Shown here: positions 19,515 through 31,523 of the stretch, piece by piece
How positions within the stretch are numbered: the first letter of the stretch is position 1
Layout: the number at the start of each line of letters is the position of its first letter
NCBI GenBank assembly: GCA_014360685.1
Contig: JACIXB010000017.1
Span: forward strand, 171,761 to 235,760
DNA from: Actinomycetota bacterium
GTDB lineage: Bacteria > Actinomycetota > Geothermincolia > Geothermincolales > RBG-13-55-18
Direction: 5' to 3'
DNA: 64,000 nucleotides
Position numbers and translations under genes: made by a program
The notes under the pieces: generated by a model
The model's database searches: none
The model's input: the letters and a program-made list of their open reading frames with translations, nothing else
Told to the model about the DNA's origin: nothing

Positions 19515-19555
19515 GGGGCCCCGCCTTACCGCGGCTCCCCGGAGCGGCGGGCGGG

Positions 19556-19742
19556 GAAAGCACTGTTTCCCCGGTGGGATGGACCTCACCTTTTCCCCGG
19601 TGAGGACCACGGGAAAGCCCGTGACCCTTGCGACAGGGGGCAAGGTTGGAAAGCACGGTTTCCCCGGTGGGATGACCCTTGTGCCCTTTTTTCTTGCAAA
19701 GCCGGGGGAGGGCCGTGATCCTTTCCGCAGGGGAGGATTGTA
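19556..19742. repeat. Two-copy ~93-bp imperfect tandem repeat downstream of the CoA-transferase operon
   Basis: gaaagcac[t/g]gtttccccggtgggatg at 19556 and 19649; ccgtga(c/t)cctt...gcagggg at about 19619 and 19713; copy 1 also holds cctcacc-ttttcccc-ggtgagg hairpin. Confidence 0.75.
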
Positions 19743-19891
19743 ATCAAGACCTTGAGGAGAGCGACCGGGGAAGGGTCGAGAATGAGGAAGGTCGAGTGGT
19801 GGTCGGCCGGGGATGGGTATTGAGGGGCAACCGGTGAAATGACCGCCTTCCGGTTTGCCCGGCCTCGGCTTCGACGGCGGTCAGGGTCCTT

Positions 19892-21178
19892 TCAGAAGGC
19901 CTTCCAGATCACCTGGAAGGCGTTGCGCTCCACGGCGGCCAGGCGGCGCGGGGGAAGAAGGAAGTCGCTCAGGTCCACTCCCCTGGCGGCCAGGGCGGAC
20001 CAATCCCCCTGCAGGAGAAGCAGCAGCTGCTCGTAGTTCAATGCCTGCAGGGCAGCCATCGCCTCCGCCGGATTGCCCTGGGCGGCAACTTCCCTCAAGA
20101 AGACCTGGAAATCCTCCTCGGAAGCAATGCCGGGTTGCGCTTCCGGGGCTCCCGCCGGTTCCCGGCCGCCCGTCTCCGTTTCCCCGGAAGCCCCCGCCTC
20201 CCACGCCTCTCCTTCCATGCCCGGTCCCCGGCCGCTTACCTCCCCGCCTTGGGGAATGAGGTAGGAGGCCAGCTCCTGGAGGATGGACTGGCTCAGCCTG
20301 AGGATCTCCTGGCCTCCCCGCGCGGCCAGGTGGAGGGCGGCGGGTACCTGGGGATCGGGGAAGAGCAGGTAGTCCTCGGGTCCGCTCAAGGAGATCAGCC
20401 AGGCTTCCCTCCCCTCTATCCTGGCCAGTTCCGCCCGGCAAGGAAGGAGTGGACCTTCCGCCTCGGCCAGGACGGTGGCCATCGCCTGCCTGAGCTCGAG
20501 CGGATCCAACCCCGCTTGTTCCGCCTGGCGCAGAAGCTCGGATATCAGCTGTTCCTGCAGGCGCGGAAGGTAAGGAGACCGCGTATCTCCCTGGATGGGG
20601 TACCAGTAGGCGGAGTAGAAGGCCATGCGCGAGCCGATGTCCTCGCCGTAGGCCTGGAGCTCGCCGGCGGAGTATTCACGTCCCGAGAGGACCAACGCCG
20701 GTCGCACCACCAGTTCCTCCGCGTTTTCCGGGTATATATCCTTCAGGGATAGTGTGGAAGCGGTCACCGTGCCCGCTTGGGATGCAGGTTCCTGCTGGGT
20801 CGAAGCCGTGCCCGAGGGTTCCCCTACCGGGGTCACCGCCCTCCTCCCGGAGAGGAGGATCCAGGTGGAGGCGGCGCAGACGGCCGCCACCAGGCATGCG
20901 GCGACGGCTGCCCGGCGTAGAAGGGGTCTGTGAGGAGGGGCGGCGTGCGGTGCGGACAGGGCTTCCTCCAGCCGGAGGTGAAGGCGGGAGGCCTCCGCGG
21001 AGGTGAGTCCCACTTGCGGCAGGAGGGTGAGTTCCCGGACCACTTCGCCTAGGACGCGGAACCTGCGGGCACAGGCCGGGCACCCGTCCAAGTGACCCCG
21101 CACCTCCGAGGCCGCCTTATCCCCCAGTTCTCCTTCCAGGAAGGGGCTTAAAAGTTTTCTGGCCTGCCTGCATCTCAT
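19892..21178 (-). CDS. Zinc-finger anti-sigma factor with long extracytoplasmic region
   Basis: MRCRQARKLLSPFLEGELGDKAASEVRGHLDGCPACARRF (HxxxCxxC ZAS motif), single TM AAVAACLVAAVCAASTWILL; lies directly downstream of an ECF sigma gene. Confidence 0.8.
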   Translation of the reverse strand: MRCRQARKLLSPFLEGELGDKAASEVRGHLDGCPACARRFRVLGEVVRELTLLPQVGLTSAEASRLHLRLEEALSAPHAAPPHRPLLRRAAVAACLVAAVCAASTWILLSGRRAVTPVGEPSGTASTQQEPASQAGTVTASTLSLKDIYPENAEELVVRPALVLSGREYSAGELQAYGEDIGSRMAFYSAYWYPIQGDTRSPYLPRLQEQLISELLRQAEQAGLDPLELRQAMATVLAEAEGPLLPCRAELARIEGREAWLISLSGPEDYLLFPDPQVPAALHLAARGGQEILRLSQSILQELASYLIPQGGEVSGRGPGMEGEAWEAGASGETETGGREPAGAPEAQPGIASEEDFQVFLREVAAQGNPAEAMAALQALNYEQLLLLLQGDWSALAARGVDLSDFLLPPRRLAAVERNAFQVIWKAF

Positions 21179-21288
21179 GTCCCTTGAAACCTCTCCTCTC
21201 GCCAAGTGTTAGATGACTCCGCTCCGGGTCCTGTTCCCCCGTGCTCCCCGCCGGCGGGAGGTTTTCCCTGTCGGCGCCTTCGGGCTTG

Positions 21289-21900
21289 TCAACGGCTCTG
21301 TTCCCAGTAATCCTCCAGTTCCGCCGCCAACCGGTTCCGCGCCCGGTTGAGGCGCGACTTGACGGTTCCCAGGTTGATGCCCAGTATCTCCGCCACCTCC
21401 TTGTAATCGTACCCGTTTATGTCGTGGAGGTAGATCACCTCGCGGAACTTGAAGGGAAGCCGGGCTATGGCCTCCTGTACCTGCCGCCGTATCTCCTCCC
21501 TTTCCATGCTGGACTCCGGCGAGTCCGCCCCCTCGTCGGGGAGGCGCTGCTCCATCTCCGGCATCTCGTCATCCGGGGATTCCGCCAGGGAGAGGTGCCG
21601 TCGGCTGCGGCGGGCATGGTCGTGGCAGGCGTTCATGGCCACCCGGTAAAGCCAGGTGGAGAACTTGGCCTCCCCGCGGAAGGAGTGCAACTTGCGCAGG
21701 AGGAGCAAGAACACTTCCTGGCACACGTCGGCGGCGTCGGAGCGGTTTCCCAACATGCGGTAGGCGAGGTTCATGACCGTGGACTGGTAACGGTTGACCA
21801 GCTCCTCGAAGGCCGACCGGTCGCCGTCCAGGAAGGATCTGACCAGCTCCTCGTCGGAGCGCCGGTCCCGCTGTCCTTCCTCTTCCCCGCGTCCGGTCAT
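21289..21900 (-). CDS. RNA polymerase sigma-70 family, ECF (RpoE-like)
   Basis: DEELVRSFLDGDRSAFEELVNRYQSTVMNLAYRMLGNRSDAADVCQEVFL, FREVIYLHDINGYDYKEVAEILGINLGTVKSRLNRARNRL. Confidence 0.93.
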   Translation of the reverse strand: MTGRGEEEGQRDRRSDEELVRSFLDGDRSAFEELVNRYQSTVMNLAYRMLGNRSDAADVCQEVFLLLLRKLHSFRGEAKFSTWLYRVAMNACHDHARRSRRHLSLAESPDDEMPEMEQRLPDEGADSPESSMEREEIRRQVQEAIARLPFKFREVIYLHDINGYDYKEVAEILGINLGTVKSRLNRARNRLAAELEDYWEQSR

Positions 21901-22228
21901 GATGCCGATCCTCTTCTCCACGCCCCGCTCAGGCGCCGAATTCGGTGTAATTTTAGCACAGGGGAAGCGCGTTACCTTCGTGTTATAATGCCCTAAAATC
22001 CACGCCGAATGCGGGAAGAGGGGGCGGGGCCCTCTCTCCCATGGAACGGAGAACCGGCATCGCTCCCGCGGGGGAGAAGTTCGACGAGGCCCATGGATGG
22101 CCGTTCTCCGGAAGAATTGACCGGAAGGCGAAGCCCGAAAGCCGGCGCCGGGGAAACGGAGGCGGGAAGGAAAGGCCTTCCCCCTGGTGCCGGGAAGAAG
22201 GCGGCGGACCAGCTTGGAGGAGGAACCG

Positions 22229-24040
22229 GTGCGGTCAGGCGACAAGAGGGAACTTCTTTCGGGAAACGAGGCCGTGGCCCGGGGGGCTTACGCGGCGGGT
22301 GTCCGCGTGGCCTGCGCCTATCCCGGGACTCCCAGCACGGAGATATTGGAAGAACTTACCAAATTACCCGGGGTTTACTGCGAGTGGTCCCCCAACGAGA
22401 AAGTGGCCCTTGAGGTGGGTATAGGGGCCTGCCTGGGCGGCGCCCGCACCCTGGTGGCCATGAAGCACGTGGGCCTCAACGTGGCCGCCGACCCCTGGAT
22501 GACCCTGCCCTACATCGGGGTCAACGCCGGCCTGGTCCTTGTGGTGGCCGACGACCCGGGGATGCATTCCTCCCAGAACGAACAGGACAGCCGCTACTAC
22601 GCCCGCATGGCCGGGGTTCCCCTCCTGGAACCCTCGGACAGCATGGAGGCCTACCGCATGGTGGGGGCGGCCTTCGAGCTCTCGGAGCGTTACGACACCC
22701 CCGTCCTCTTGCGCCTGGAGACCCGCGTCAGTCACTCCCGGACTGTGGTGGAGTACGAGGACCAAAGGCGGGAGGTGGACTTTCCCTATGAAAAGGACGC
22801 CGTTAAGAGGGTGATGATACCCGGCCACGCCCGCCTTCGCCACCCGGTGCTCCTGCGCCGCCTGGAGGAGCTGGCCAGGGAAGCGGAGATCTCTCCCTTC
22901 AACCGGGTGGAGATGAGGTCGGATCGGGTGGGTATCGTCACTTCCGGCGTGTGTTACCAGTATGTCCGGGAGGCCTTCCCCGAGGCCTCGGTGCTCAAGC
23001 TGGGGTTTGTCTATCCCCTCCCGGAGAGGATAGCGCGGGACTTCGCCTCCCATTTCCGGCGCCTGTACGTGGTGGAGGAACTGGAGCCCTTCCTGGAGGA
23101 AGCCCTTAAGGCCCTGGGGCTGGACGTGATGGGGAAGGCCAGGATCCCGCGGGAGGGGGAACTGGATCCCGACTTGGTGGGAAGCAGCCTGGCCGAGATC
23201 ATGGAGATGGACACCGGCCTCCAAGACGGGGGATGGAACCGCCCGGAAGCCGCGCGGGCCCCTCGTTCTTCGACGCTTCCCTCCCGGCCGCCGGTCATGT
23301 GTCCCGGGTGTCCCCACCGGGGGCTGTTCTACGTGCTTTCCCGCATGAAACTGGTGGTCTCCAGCGACATCGGATGTTATACCCTGAGCGTGTTACCCCC
23401 CGTTTCCGGCATCGATTGCCAGGTATGCATGGGGGCGGGAGTGGGGATGGCCCTGGGGTTGGAGAGGGCCTTCGCCGGCAGCGAGGTTAACGCGTCCTAC
23501 CGGGGGAAGGTGGTGGGCACCCTGGGCGATTCCACCTTCATCCACGGGGGCATAACCGGCCTCATCGACATGGTCTACAACCGTATCCCCTGCACCATCA
23601 TCATCCTCGACAACCGCACCACGGCCATGACCGGCTTCCAGGACCATCCCGGCACGGGAAAGACCCTCATGGGAGAGAAGACACACGCCCTGGACCTGGA
23701 GGCACTCTGCCGCGCGGTGGGGGTGGAATCGGTGCGCGTGGTGGACCCCTGGGACCTGGAGGGCACGGAGAAGGCCCTGCGCGAGGAAGTGGGGTCCGAC
23801 CATACCTCGGTGATCATCTCCCGGCGCCCTTGCACCCTTATGCGGCGCTCCCCTCATCCCGTTTACCGGGTGGACGAGGAGGAATGCACCGGGTGCCGGC
23901 GTTGCCTGAGGCTGGGATGCCCGGCCCTGGTGATGCGGGGGGAGAAGGCCTGGGTGGACGAGGGCCTGTGCGCGGGCTGCTCCATGTGCGCGCAGCTCTG
24001 CCGCCCCGGGGCCCTGCGGGAGGTGGAGGATGGTGACTGA
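22229..24040 (+). CDS. iorA: Indolepyruvate ferredoxin oxidoreductase alpha subunit
   Basis: GTG start behind GGAGGAGG; SGNEAVARGAYAAGVRVACAYPGTPSTEI, TPP-binding GDSTFIHGGITGL...NRTTAMTGFQDHPGTG, C-terminal CTGCRRCLRLGCP / CAGCSMCAQLCRP ferredoxin motifs. Confidence 0.93.
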   Translation: MRSGDKRELLSGNEAVARGAYAAGVRVACAYPGTPSTEILEELTKLPGVYCEWSPNEKVALEVGIGACLGGARTLVAMKHVGLNVAADPWMTLPYIGVNAGLVLVVADDPGMHSSQNEQDSRYYARMAGVPLLEPSDSMEAYRMVGAAFELSERYDTPVLLRLETRVSHSRTVVEYEDQRREVDFPYEKDAVKRVMIPGHARLRHPVLLRRLEELAREAEISPFNRVEMRSDRVGIVTSGVCYQYVREAFPEASVLKLGFVYPLPERIARDFASHFRRLYVVEELEPFLEEALKALGLDVMGKARIPREGELDPDLVGSSLAEIMEMDTGLQDGGWNRPEAARAPRSSTLPSRPPVMCPGCPHRGLFYVLSRMKLVVSSDIGCYTLSVLPPVSGIDCQVCMGAGVGMALGLERAFAGSEVNASYRGKVVGTLGDSTFIHGGITGLIDMVYNRIPCTIIILDNRTTAMTGFQDHPGTGKTLMGEKTHALDLEALCRAVGVESVRVVDPWDLEGTEKALREEVGSDHTSVIISRRPCTLMRRSPHPVYRVDEEECTGCRRCLRLGCPALVMRGEKAWVDEGLCAGCSMCAQLCRPGALREVEDGD

Positions 24041-24605
24041 CGTGGTGCTGGCCGGGGTGGGGGGCCAGGGGAACGTGCTCTCGGCGCGCATCCTGGCCGA
24101 GGCGGCCATGCGGGCGGGATACCGGGTGAAGACATCCGAGGTGCACGGGATGGCCCAGAGGGGCGGGAGCGTGGTGTGTATGGTGCGCTGGGGGGAGGAG
24201 GTGTATTCGCCTCTCATCCCCAGGGGAAGGGCGGATTTCCTCCTGGCCTACGAGCTCCTGGAGGGTTTGCGGTTCCTGGAATACCTGCGTCCGGGAGGCA
24301 CGGCGGTGGTCAACGATTATCGCCTCGACCCGCTCCCCGTCTTGAGGGGGGACGCCGCCTATCCCGAGGATGCCTTGGGTCTCATCCGGGAGGCATCCGG
24401 GAAGTGCGTGGTCCTGCGGGCCCGCGACCTGGCCGAAGAGGCGGGCAGCGCCCGGGCGGTGGGCACGGTGATGCTGGGTGCGCTTTCCGTTTTTCTCCAG
24501 TTCCCGAGAACAGCCTGGGAGGATTCCCTGCGGCAAAGGGTACCTCCCAGGGCCCTGGAGGCGAACCTGCGCGCATTCGAGATGGGGAGGAAGGCGGCGG
24601 GCTAA
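24030..24605 (+). CDS. iorB: Indolepyruvate ferredoxin oxidoreductase beta subunit
   Basis: VVLAGVGGQGNVLSARILAEAAMRAGYRVKTSEVHGMAQRGGSVVCMVRWG; overlaps iorA stop. Confidence 0.92.
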   Translation: MVTDVVLAGVGGQGNVLSARILAEAAMRAGYRVKTSEVHGMAQRGGSVVCMVRWGEEVYSPLIPRGRADFLLAYELLEGLRFLEYLRPGGTAVVNDYRLDPLPVLRGDAAYPEDALGLIREASGKCVVLRARDLAEEAGSARAVGTVMLGALSVFLQFPRTAWEDSLRQRVPPRALEANLRAFEMGRKAAG

Positions 24606-24770
24606 CGCTCCCGGGAATGGGTTGACCGGCGGCCGCATGGGTGCAGGAACCGTGTGGGCAGCTTGGGGGGGGCGAGACCGGGCGGGGGAGATAGCGGAGG
24701 GGTCGCCATGGACTCCGCCCGCGAGACCGCGCATCCCGGGCCTCCCGCGGGGATTGAAAGGGGTGGGGAC

Positions 24771-25754
24771 ATGGGAAGGAGGTTGGAAACCTGCGCCTGG
24801 TCGGAGGGGAACACCTTCCACCATTGCCAGTTCGAGGACCTGGATCGGCTGCTGGAGTTGAAGCGCCGGGCGGGCAAGACGGTCAGCGTATGCCTGCCCT
24901 GCCTGAACGAGGCCGCCACCATAGGGCCCATATTGGAGACCGTGGTGGAGGAGCTCATGAGCCGCGTTCCCCTGGTGGATCAGCTCTGCGTGGTGGACGG
25001 GGGGAGCAGGGACGGCTCCCCGGAGCTGGCCCGGAAGGTCGGGGCGGAGGTCTATCTGCAGGAGGAGATACTCCCCGGGCTGTACGTTCCCCAGGGGAAG
25101 GGGGACGCCCTGTGGAGGAGCATGTACTGCATGCGGGGGGATATCGTCATCTGGATGGACTCCGACATCCGCAACTTCCATCCCCGCTTCGTGTACGGCA
25201 TCTTGGGGCCCCTGCTCACCCGGCCGGATATACTTTTCGTCAAGGGCTTCTACCAGCGGCCTTTCCGGGCCGAACATCGCCTGCTGCCCACCGGCGGGGG
25301 GAGGGTGACGGAGCTGGTGGCCCGCCCCCTCCTGAGCCTCTTCTACCCGGAGCTCACCGCCCTCATCCAGCCCCTCTCGGGCGAGTACGGGGGAGATAGG
25401 TCCCTCCTTGAAAACATCCCCTTCTTCTCCGGTTACGGGGTGGAGATAGGGATGATCATCGACATCTATTCCCGTTACGGGATGGGGGTCATCGGGCAGG
25501 TGGACCTGGAGGAGAGGCAGCACCGCAACCAGGCCCTTCCCGCCCTGGGAAGGATGGCCTTCCAGATCATCCAGGCGGTGTTGGTGCGCCTCCAGAAAGA
25601 GGGGAGGCTCTCTTTCTCGGAGGATTTCCCCACCGAGATCACCCAGGTGGATTACCGCGACGGCGAATACATTCTGGACACCAGGAAGCTCCCCGTGGAG
25701 GAAAGGCCACCCATCTCCCGGCTGCAGGAATATCGGGCCCTGTTCGGAGGTTGA
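24771..25754 (+). CDS. gpgS: Glucosyl-3-phosphoglycerate synthase
   Basis: VSVCLPCLNEAATIGPILETVV, VDGGSRDGS, GDIVIWMDSDIRNFHPRFVYGILGPLL, YGVEIGMIIDIYSRYGMGVIGQVDLEERQHRNQ. Confidence 0.88.
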   Translation: MGRRLETCAWSEGNTFHHCQFEDLDRLLELKRRAGKTVSVCLPCLNEAATIGPILETVVEELMSRVPLVDQLCVVDGGSRDGSPELARKVGAEVYLQEEILPGLYVPQGKGDALWRSMYCMRGDIVIWMDSDIRNFHPRFVYGILGPLLTRPDILFVKGFYQRPFRAEHRLLPTGGGRVTELVARPLLSLFYPELTALIQPLSGEYGGDRSLLENIPFFSGYGVEIGMIIDIYSRYGMGVIGQVDLEERQHRNQALPALGRMAFQIIQAVLVRLQKEGRLSFSEDFPTEITQVDYRDGEYILDTRKLPVEERPPISRLQEYRALFGG

Positions 25755-25760
25755 AAACAG

Positions 25761-26675
25761 GTGGACCGCGGCGGCAGTAACCCGGAGGAAGGCCTCCTGG
25801 AACGCGCCCTCAGGGAGTTCGGGCCGGAAGCGCGTTGGCCGGGCCTCAGGGAGACGCTGGGCCGGGTGCGGGTGGTGTATACCGACCTGGACGGCACCAT
25901 GATGGGGCCGGGAGGGTGTTTCTTGCGCAACCTGGCGGGGGAATACACCCTCCGGCCGGCGCGGGCCCTGGTGGAGGCCCTGCGCAGGGGGGTGGACGTG
26001 GTACCGGTCTCCGGGAGAAGCGCCCACCAGTTGCGAGAGGACGCCCGCCTGCTGGGCCTACGCAATTACATCGCCGAGCTGGGGGTGGAGCTGGTCTACG
26101 ACCTGGGCGAGGAGGTGGTCCTGAACACCGGGGCCCTGGAAGGGGAGTGTGGGGACCTCTACCGGGCCATCATGGAGAGCGGGGCGGTGGATTATCTCCT
26201 CGGCTCCCACCCTCAAAGGCTGGAGTTCCACACCCCCTGGTCCGATTACCGGGAATGCACCCCCATATTCCGCGGCCTGGTGGACCTGGAGGAAGTGAAC
26301 CGCTTTCTGGAGGAGAGCTTCCCTGGTCTGGAACTGGTGGACAACGGGGTCATACCCAGGACATATCCCGGCCTGGAGGTTCCCGAGGTGAGGGCCTACC
26401 ACCTGGTTCCCCGGGGCGTGAGCAAGGAGAAGGCGGTGGCCGAGGACATGAGAAGGCGGGGATTCGAGCGCCGGGAGGCCGTGGCCGTGGGGGACTCGGA
26501 GGCCGACCTGGCCCAGAGCGAGGTGGTAGGCGTCTTTTTCCTGGTCCGCAACGGGTTACTGGGCAACCCCCACCTGGAGCCTCTGATCGCCTCCACCCCC
26601 AACGTGGTGGTCACCAAGGGATTCCTCAACGAGGGATGGGCTGAAGCCCTGGAGCTGGCCGTTCTGGGCGGTTGA
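25761..26675 (+). CDS. HAD-superfamily phosphatase (MPGP/GpgP-like), probable partner of gpgS
   Basis: VVYTDLDGTMMGPGG, VVPVSGRSAHQL, AVGDSEADLAQSE HAD motifs; starts 7 nt after gpgS. Confidence 0.75.
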   Translation: MDRGGSNPEEGLLERALREFGPEARWPGLRETLGRVRVVYTDLDGTMMGPGGCFLRNLAGEYTLRPARALVEALRRGVDVVPVSGRSAHQLREDARLLGLRNYIAELGVELVYDLGEEVVLNTGALEGECGDLYRAIMESGAVDYLLGSHPQRLEFHTPWSDYRECTPIFRGLVDLEEVNRFLEESFPGLELVDNGVIPRTYPGLEVPEVRAYHLVPRGVSKEKAVAEDMRRRGFERREAVAVGDSEADLAQSEVVGVFFLVRNGLLGNPHLEPLIASTPNVVVTKGFLNEGWAEALELAVLGG

Positions 26676-27265
26676 GCGAGGACCTCCCGCCGCGGCGGGT
26701 CCGAGGGGCTCCGGGCACGGCTTGGGTGGCGTTCCATCCGCGACAATGCGGGCCGCGCTTTCCGGGGAGCACGAAGTCACCTCTGTTTCCCCGGCGTGGG
26801 CCGGCGTGGGCCGGACCGGCAAGGGCGAAACCCTTCCCCTCCGCCGGGGTCGAACCCGCAGTGGGTTTTCAACTCCTCGACCGCGCCAACCACGATTCTC
26901 CGGACCCGGCGCCTTCGGAGACGGGGAGGGGAGACCTTCATGCTTTCCCGGCACCTCGGCTTTTCCCGCCAGCGGCGTGGTGGGGGCGGCCCGGGTTGGG
27001 CCGACCCGTACCGGCGGAGCCCGGCCACTACGCCTCTTACCCTTGCATAGCGACCGTTAAGGGGACGGTATCCTCCTTTCGAGGAAATGCTTCAGGTGGA
27101 ACGGCGAGGAGACGATAAATTAAAAGATTAATGAGCATCCGATCCGCCGCTTATCCCTCTCCGGGGGGATGCGCGGCGATGGGCGCGCTCGGCAACATGG
27201 GGACGTGAGGAGCGCGCCCGCCTGACGGCCACGGGCGCAAAGGCAGGACATCGAGGGGTACGGCC

Positions 27266-29413
27266 TTGGATCTGAAGCGCAAGCTCGTCCTCTTCGTCAG
27301 GATCATACGCGTTGTCGTTTATCTTTATATCCTCGTCCAGCTCCTGGTCGCCCGGCAGGACTTCGAGCAGTCCGGGCTGATCCCCGTGGTGGCCGGCATG
27401 GGGGTCTTCTACGTCATCATCGACCAGATAGTCTTTCGGTTGCCCGAGAAGAGGTTCCGCCTGGCCTGCCTTTGCCTTCTTCCCTTCGAGATGTTCCTAA
27501 TCTCCCTCCTCGTCCATTACACCCGCTCCGCTCCCATAGTGGAGTTCGATTTCCTGTACGCCCTGCCGGTGGTCAACATGGCCATGTGGTTCGGCATCCG
27601 GGAGGGCTTGGCCTTCAGCCTGTTGGGCAGTTCCCTCTACCTCTTGACCGCCGGCCTGTCCGGCCGCATAACCGGATTGGAATCCCTGGGGATGATCCTC
27701 AGCCGGTGCGGCTTCTATATGCTGAGCGCGCTGGTGACGGGATACATGTCGGAGTTCGCGGAGAGGGAAAGCCGGGAGAAGGCGCGCAGGATGGTGGAAC
27801 TCACCGCCCTCTCCGGTTTCGCCACCCTCTTCGACTCCACCTTGAGCGAGGAGAAGGTTTACCGGAACCTCTGCGAGGCCATCTCCCGGAGCATCAACCC
27901 GGACGTGGTCCTGGTCTTCCGGTTGGACGCGGAGAGAGATCGTTTGAGCGTGGCGGCCTGGGAAGGGGTGAGCTCCGGGGAGGCGGCCATCGTCCTCCCC
28001 CGGGATTACGGGCTGGTGGGAAAGGTGCTGGACGGGCGGGAGCCCATGATGGTGAGGGACACGGATCTGGAGTGGGGTTACCGCCAGTTCCTCGAGACCC
28101 ACCGCATACGTTCCGCCATCTACGCTCCCCTGAAGTGGAGGGACGATGTTTACGGGGTGGTCTTCGCCGGAAACCACCTCAAGGACAGCTTTACCGAAAA
28201 CGATCTCAACCTCATGTCCGCTCTCTCCGTCCAGGCGGCGGTGGCGGTGCACAACTCCCGGCTCTACGCCGACCTCCAGAACCGCATCGGGGAGCTGCAC
28301 GCCATCTTCGAGATCGACAAGGCCATCACCTCGGCCATCGACCTGGACACCGTCCTGCAGCAGATCGTACAGATGAGCCTGGTCCTCCTCAACGCCAAGA
28401 CCAGCTCCATCATGCTCCTGGACGAGGAGAAACAGGAGCTGGTCATCGCCGCCGCCCACGGGTTGTCCGAGGAGTACCTGAACAAGGGCGCCATCAAGGT
28501 GGGGGAGAGCGTGGCTGGAAGGGTTATCCAGGAGGGAAGGCCCATCGCGGTGCGGGATATCAGGTCCGATCCCCTGCACGCCTATCCGGAACACGCCCGG
28601 CGCGAGGGGCTGTGCTCACTGCTCTCCGTGCCCCTGAGCCTGAAGGACCGGGTCATCGGGGTGCTCAACCTTTACACCGGGGAGCCGCGCAATTTCACCC
28701 CCCACGAAATTAACCTCTTCACCAGCCTGGCCAGCCAGGCGGCCATCGCCATCGAGAACGCCCGCCTCTTCGAGAGCCTGGAGGAGATATACATCGAGGT
28801 CATCACCGCCCTGGCCAACGCCATCGACGCCCGGGACGCCTATACCCACGGCCATTCCAACCGGGTCATGGAGTACTCGGTGGCCCTGGCGGAGGCGATG
28901 GGGCTCTCCCAGGAGGAGGTGGACGTCGTCCGCCACGCCTCCATCCTGCACGACGTGGGGAAGATAGGCATCCGGGAGAAGATCCTGAAGAAGCCCGGCC
29001 TGCTCACCGAGGAGGAGAGGAGGGAGATGGAGTACCACCCCTTCATCGGCACCCGCATCCTGCAGTCGGTGAGGCTCCTCGAGCCGGTCATGCCCCTGGT
29101 CTACCACCACCACGAGCGGTACGACGGGACGGGTTACCCCGACGGACTGAAGGGAGAGGAGATACCCCTGGGTTCCCGCATCATCGCCGTTGCCGACGCC
29201 TTCGAGTCCATGACCTCCGACCGTCCTTATCGCAAGGCCCTACCCCTGGAGGAAGCTCTGGCCGAGCTGAGGCGGGGAGCGGGAAGGCAGTTCGATCCCC
29301 GCGTGGTGGAGGTTTTTCTCATGCTGGTGGAGGAGGGCAGGATAAGCGTCAAGTGGTCGGATGGACGGGTGATACCCATCAGCGAGCACCTGGGGAAGGC
29401 GGGCCTAAGCTGA
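27266..29413 (+). CDS. Membrane-anchored GAF-GAF-HD-GYP putative cyclic-di-GMP phosphodiesterase
   Basis: N-terminal hydrophobic segments, two GAF regions, HGHSNRVMEYSVALAEAMGL...HASILHDVGKIGI...HPFIGTRIL...YHHHERYDGTGYPDGLKGEEIPLGSRIIAVADAFESMTSDRPYR. Confidence 0.92.
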   Translation: MDLKRKLVLFVRIIRVVVYLYILVQLLVARQDFEQSGLIPVVAGMGVFYVIIDQIVFRLPEKRFRLACLCLLPFEMFLISLLVHYTRSAPIVEFDFLYALPVVNMAMWFGIREGLAFSLLGSSLYLLTAGLSGRITGLESLGMILSRCGFYMLSALVTGYMSEFAERESREKARRMVELTALSGFATLFDSTLSEEKVYRNLCEAISRSINPDVVLVFRLDAERDRLSVAAWEGVSSGEAAIVLPRDYGLVGKVLDGREPMMVRDTDLEWGYRQFLETHRIRSAIYAPLKWRDDVYGVVFAGNHLKDSFTENDLNLMSALSVQAAVAVHNSRLYADLQNRIGELHAIFEIDKAITSAIDLDTVLQQIVQMSLVLLNAKTSSIMLLDEEKQELVIAAAHGLSEEYLNKGAIKVGESVAGRVIQEGRPIAVRDIRSDPLHAYPEHARREGLCSLLSVPLSLKDRVIGVLNLYTGEPRNFTPHEINLFTSLASQAAIAIENARLFESLEEIYIEVITALANAIDARDAYTHGHSNRVMEYSVALAEAMGLSQEEVDVVRHASILHDVGKIGIREKILKKPGLLTEEERREMEYHPFIGTRILQSVRLLEPVMPLVYHHHERYDGTGYPDGLKGEEIPLGSRIIAVADAFESMTSDRPYRKALPLEEALAELRRGAGRQFDPRVVEVFLMLVEEGRISVKWSDGRVIPISEHLGKAGLS

Positions 29414-29878
29414 TTTACCCCACCCGCTGTTTCCCACGTTTTTTCATCTCGGGCCCGCAACGTTTTTAATCCCCATACCCTTCCCGGGCGGATACCACGC
29501 TCCCTGTCCCATGAAATGCGGAGGACCGCCGCTCCTTCGAAGAGGGCGTCTTTCGCCTTCCATGCCGGGAGATCGAATACCCGCCTTGCCGACTACGGGG
29601 CGGGGTTTGCGGGTCAAGGAAGGCAGGTCGCCGGCCGACTGAAAATATGCGGAAAGGAGGCGCCGACCGCGGGAGGCGGCTGGGGCGCCGCGCGTCGGCG
29701 TCCGAGGCGGCCGGCGGGCTGAATGAGCCCGAAGGAGGATGGCCTCGGGCTATCCGGGGTCCCCGGGACGGCTGGAGGCGGAAGAGAGGATGGGGAGAGC
29801 GAAGATAGACGGGATTAAGCCGGGAAGGGGAAGCGGCCGACGAGGCGTTCCCGGCCGGGATGGGCGCGGGGTGGAGCG

Positions 29879-31522
<1,644 letters not shown>

Positions 31523-31523
31523 G

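Noticed and set aside
23838-26027. 729-aa minus-strand ORF opposite iorB/gpgS
   Set aside because: Same antisense-ORF artefact; composition non-protein-like while the plus strand has clear IorB and GpgS motifs.
26830-26870. tRNA-like T-loop (gggttcgacccc on the minus strand)
   Set aside because: Flanking bases do not form a 5-bp T stem or an acceptor stem; no cloverleaf found.
26676-27265. Possible extra genes or ncRNA in the 590-bp gap before the HD-GYP gene
   Set aside because: Listed ORFs there are Arg/Pro/Gly-rich in all frames with no motif; only a short ccggcgtgggccggcgtgggccgg duplication is visible.
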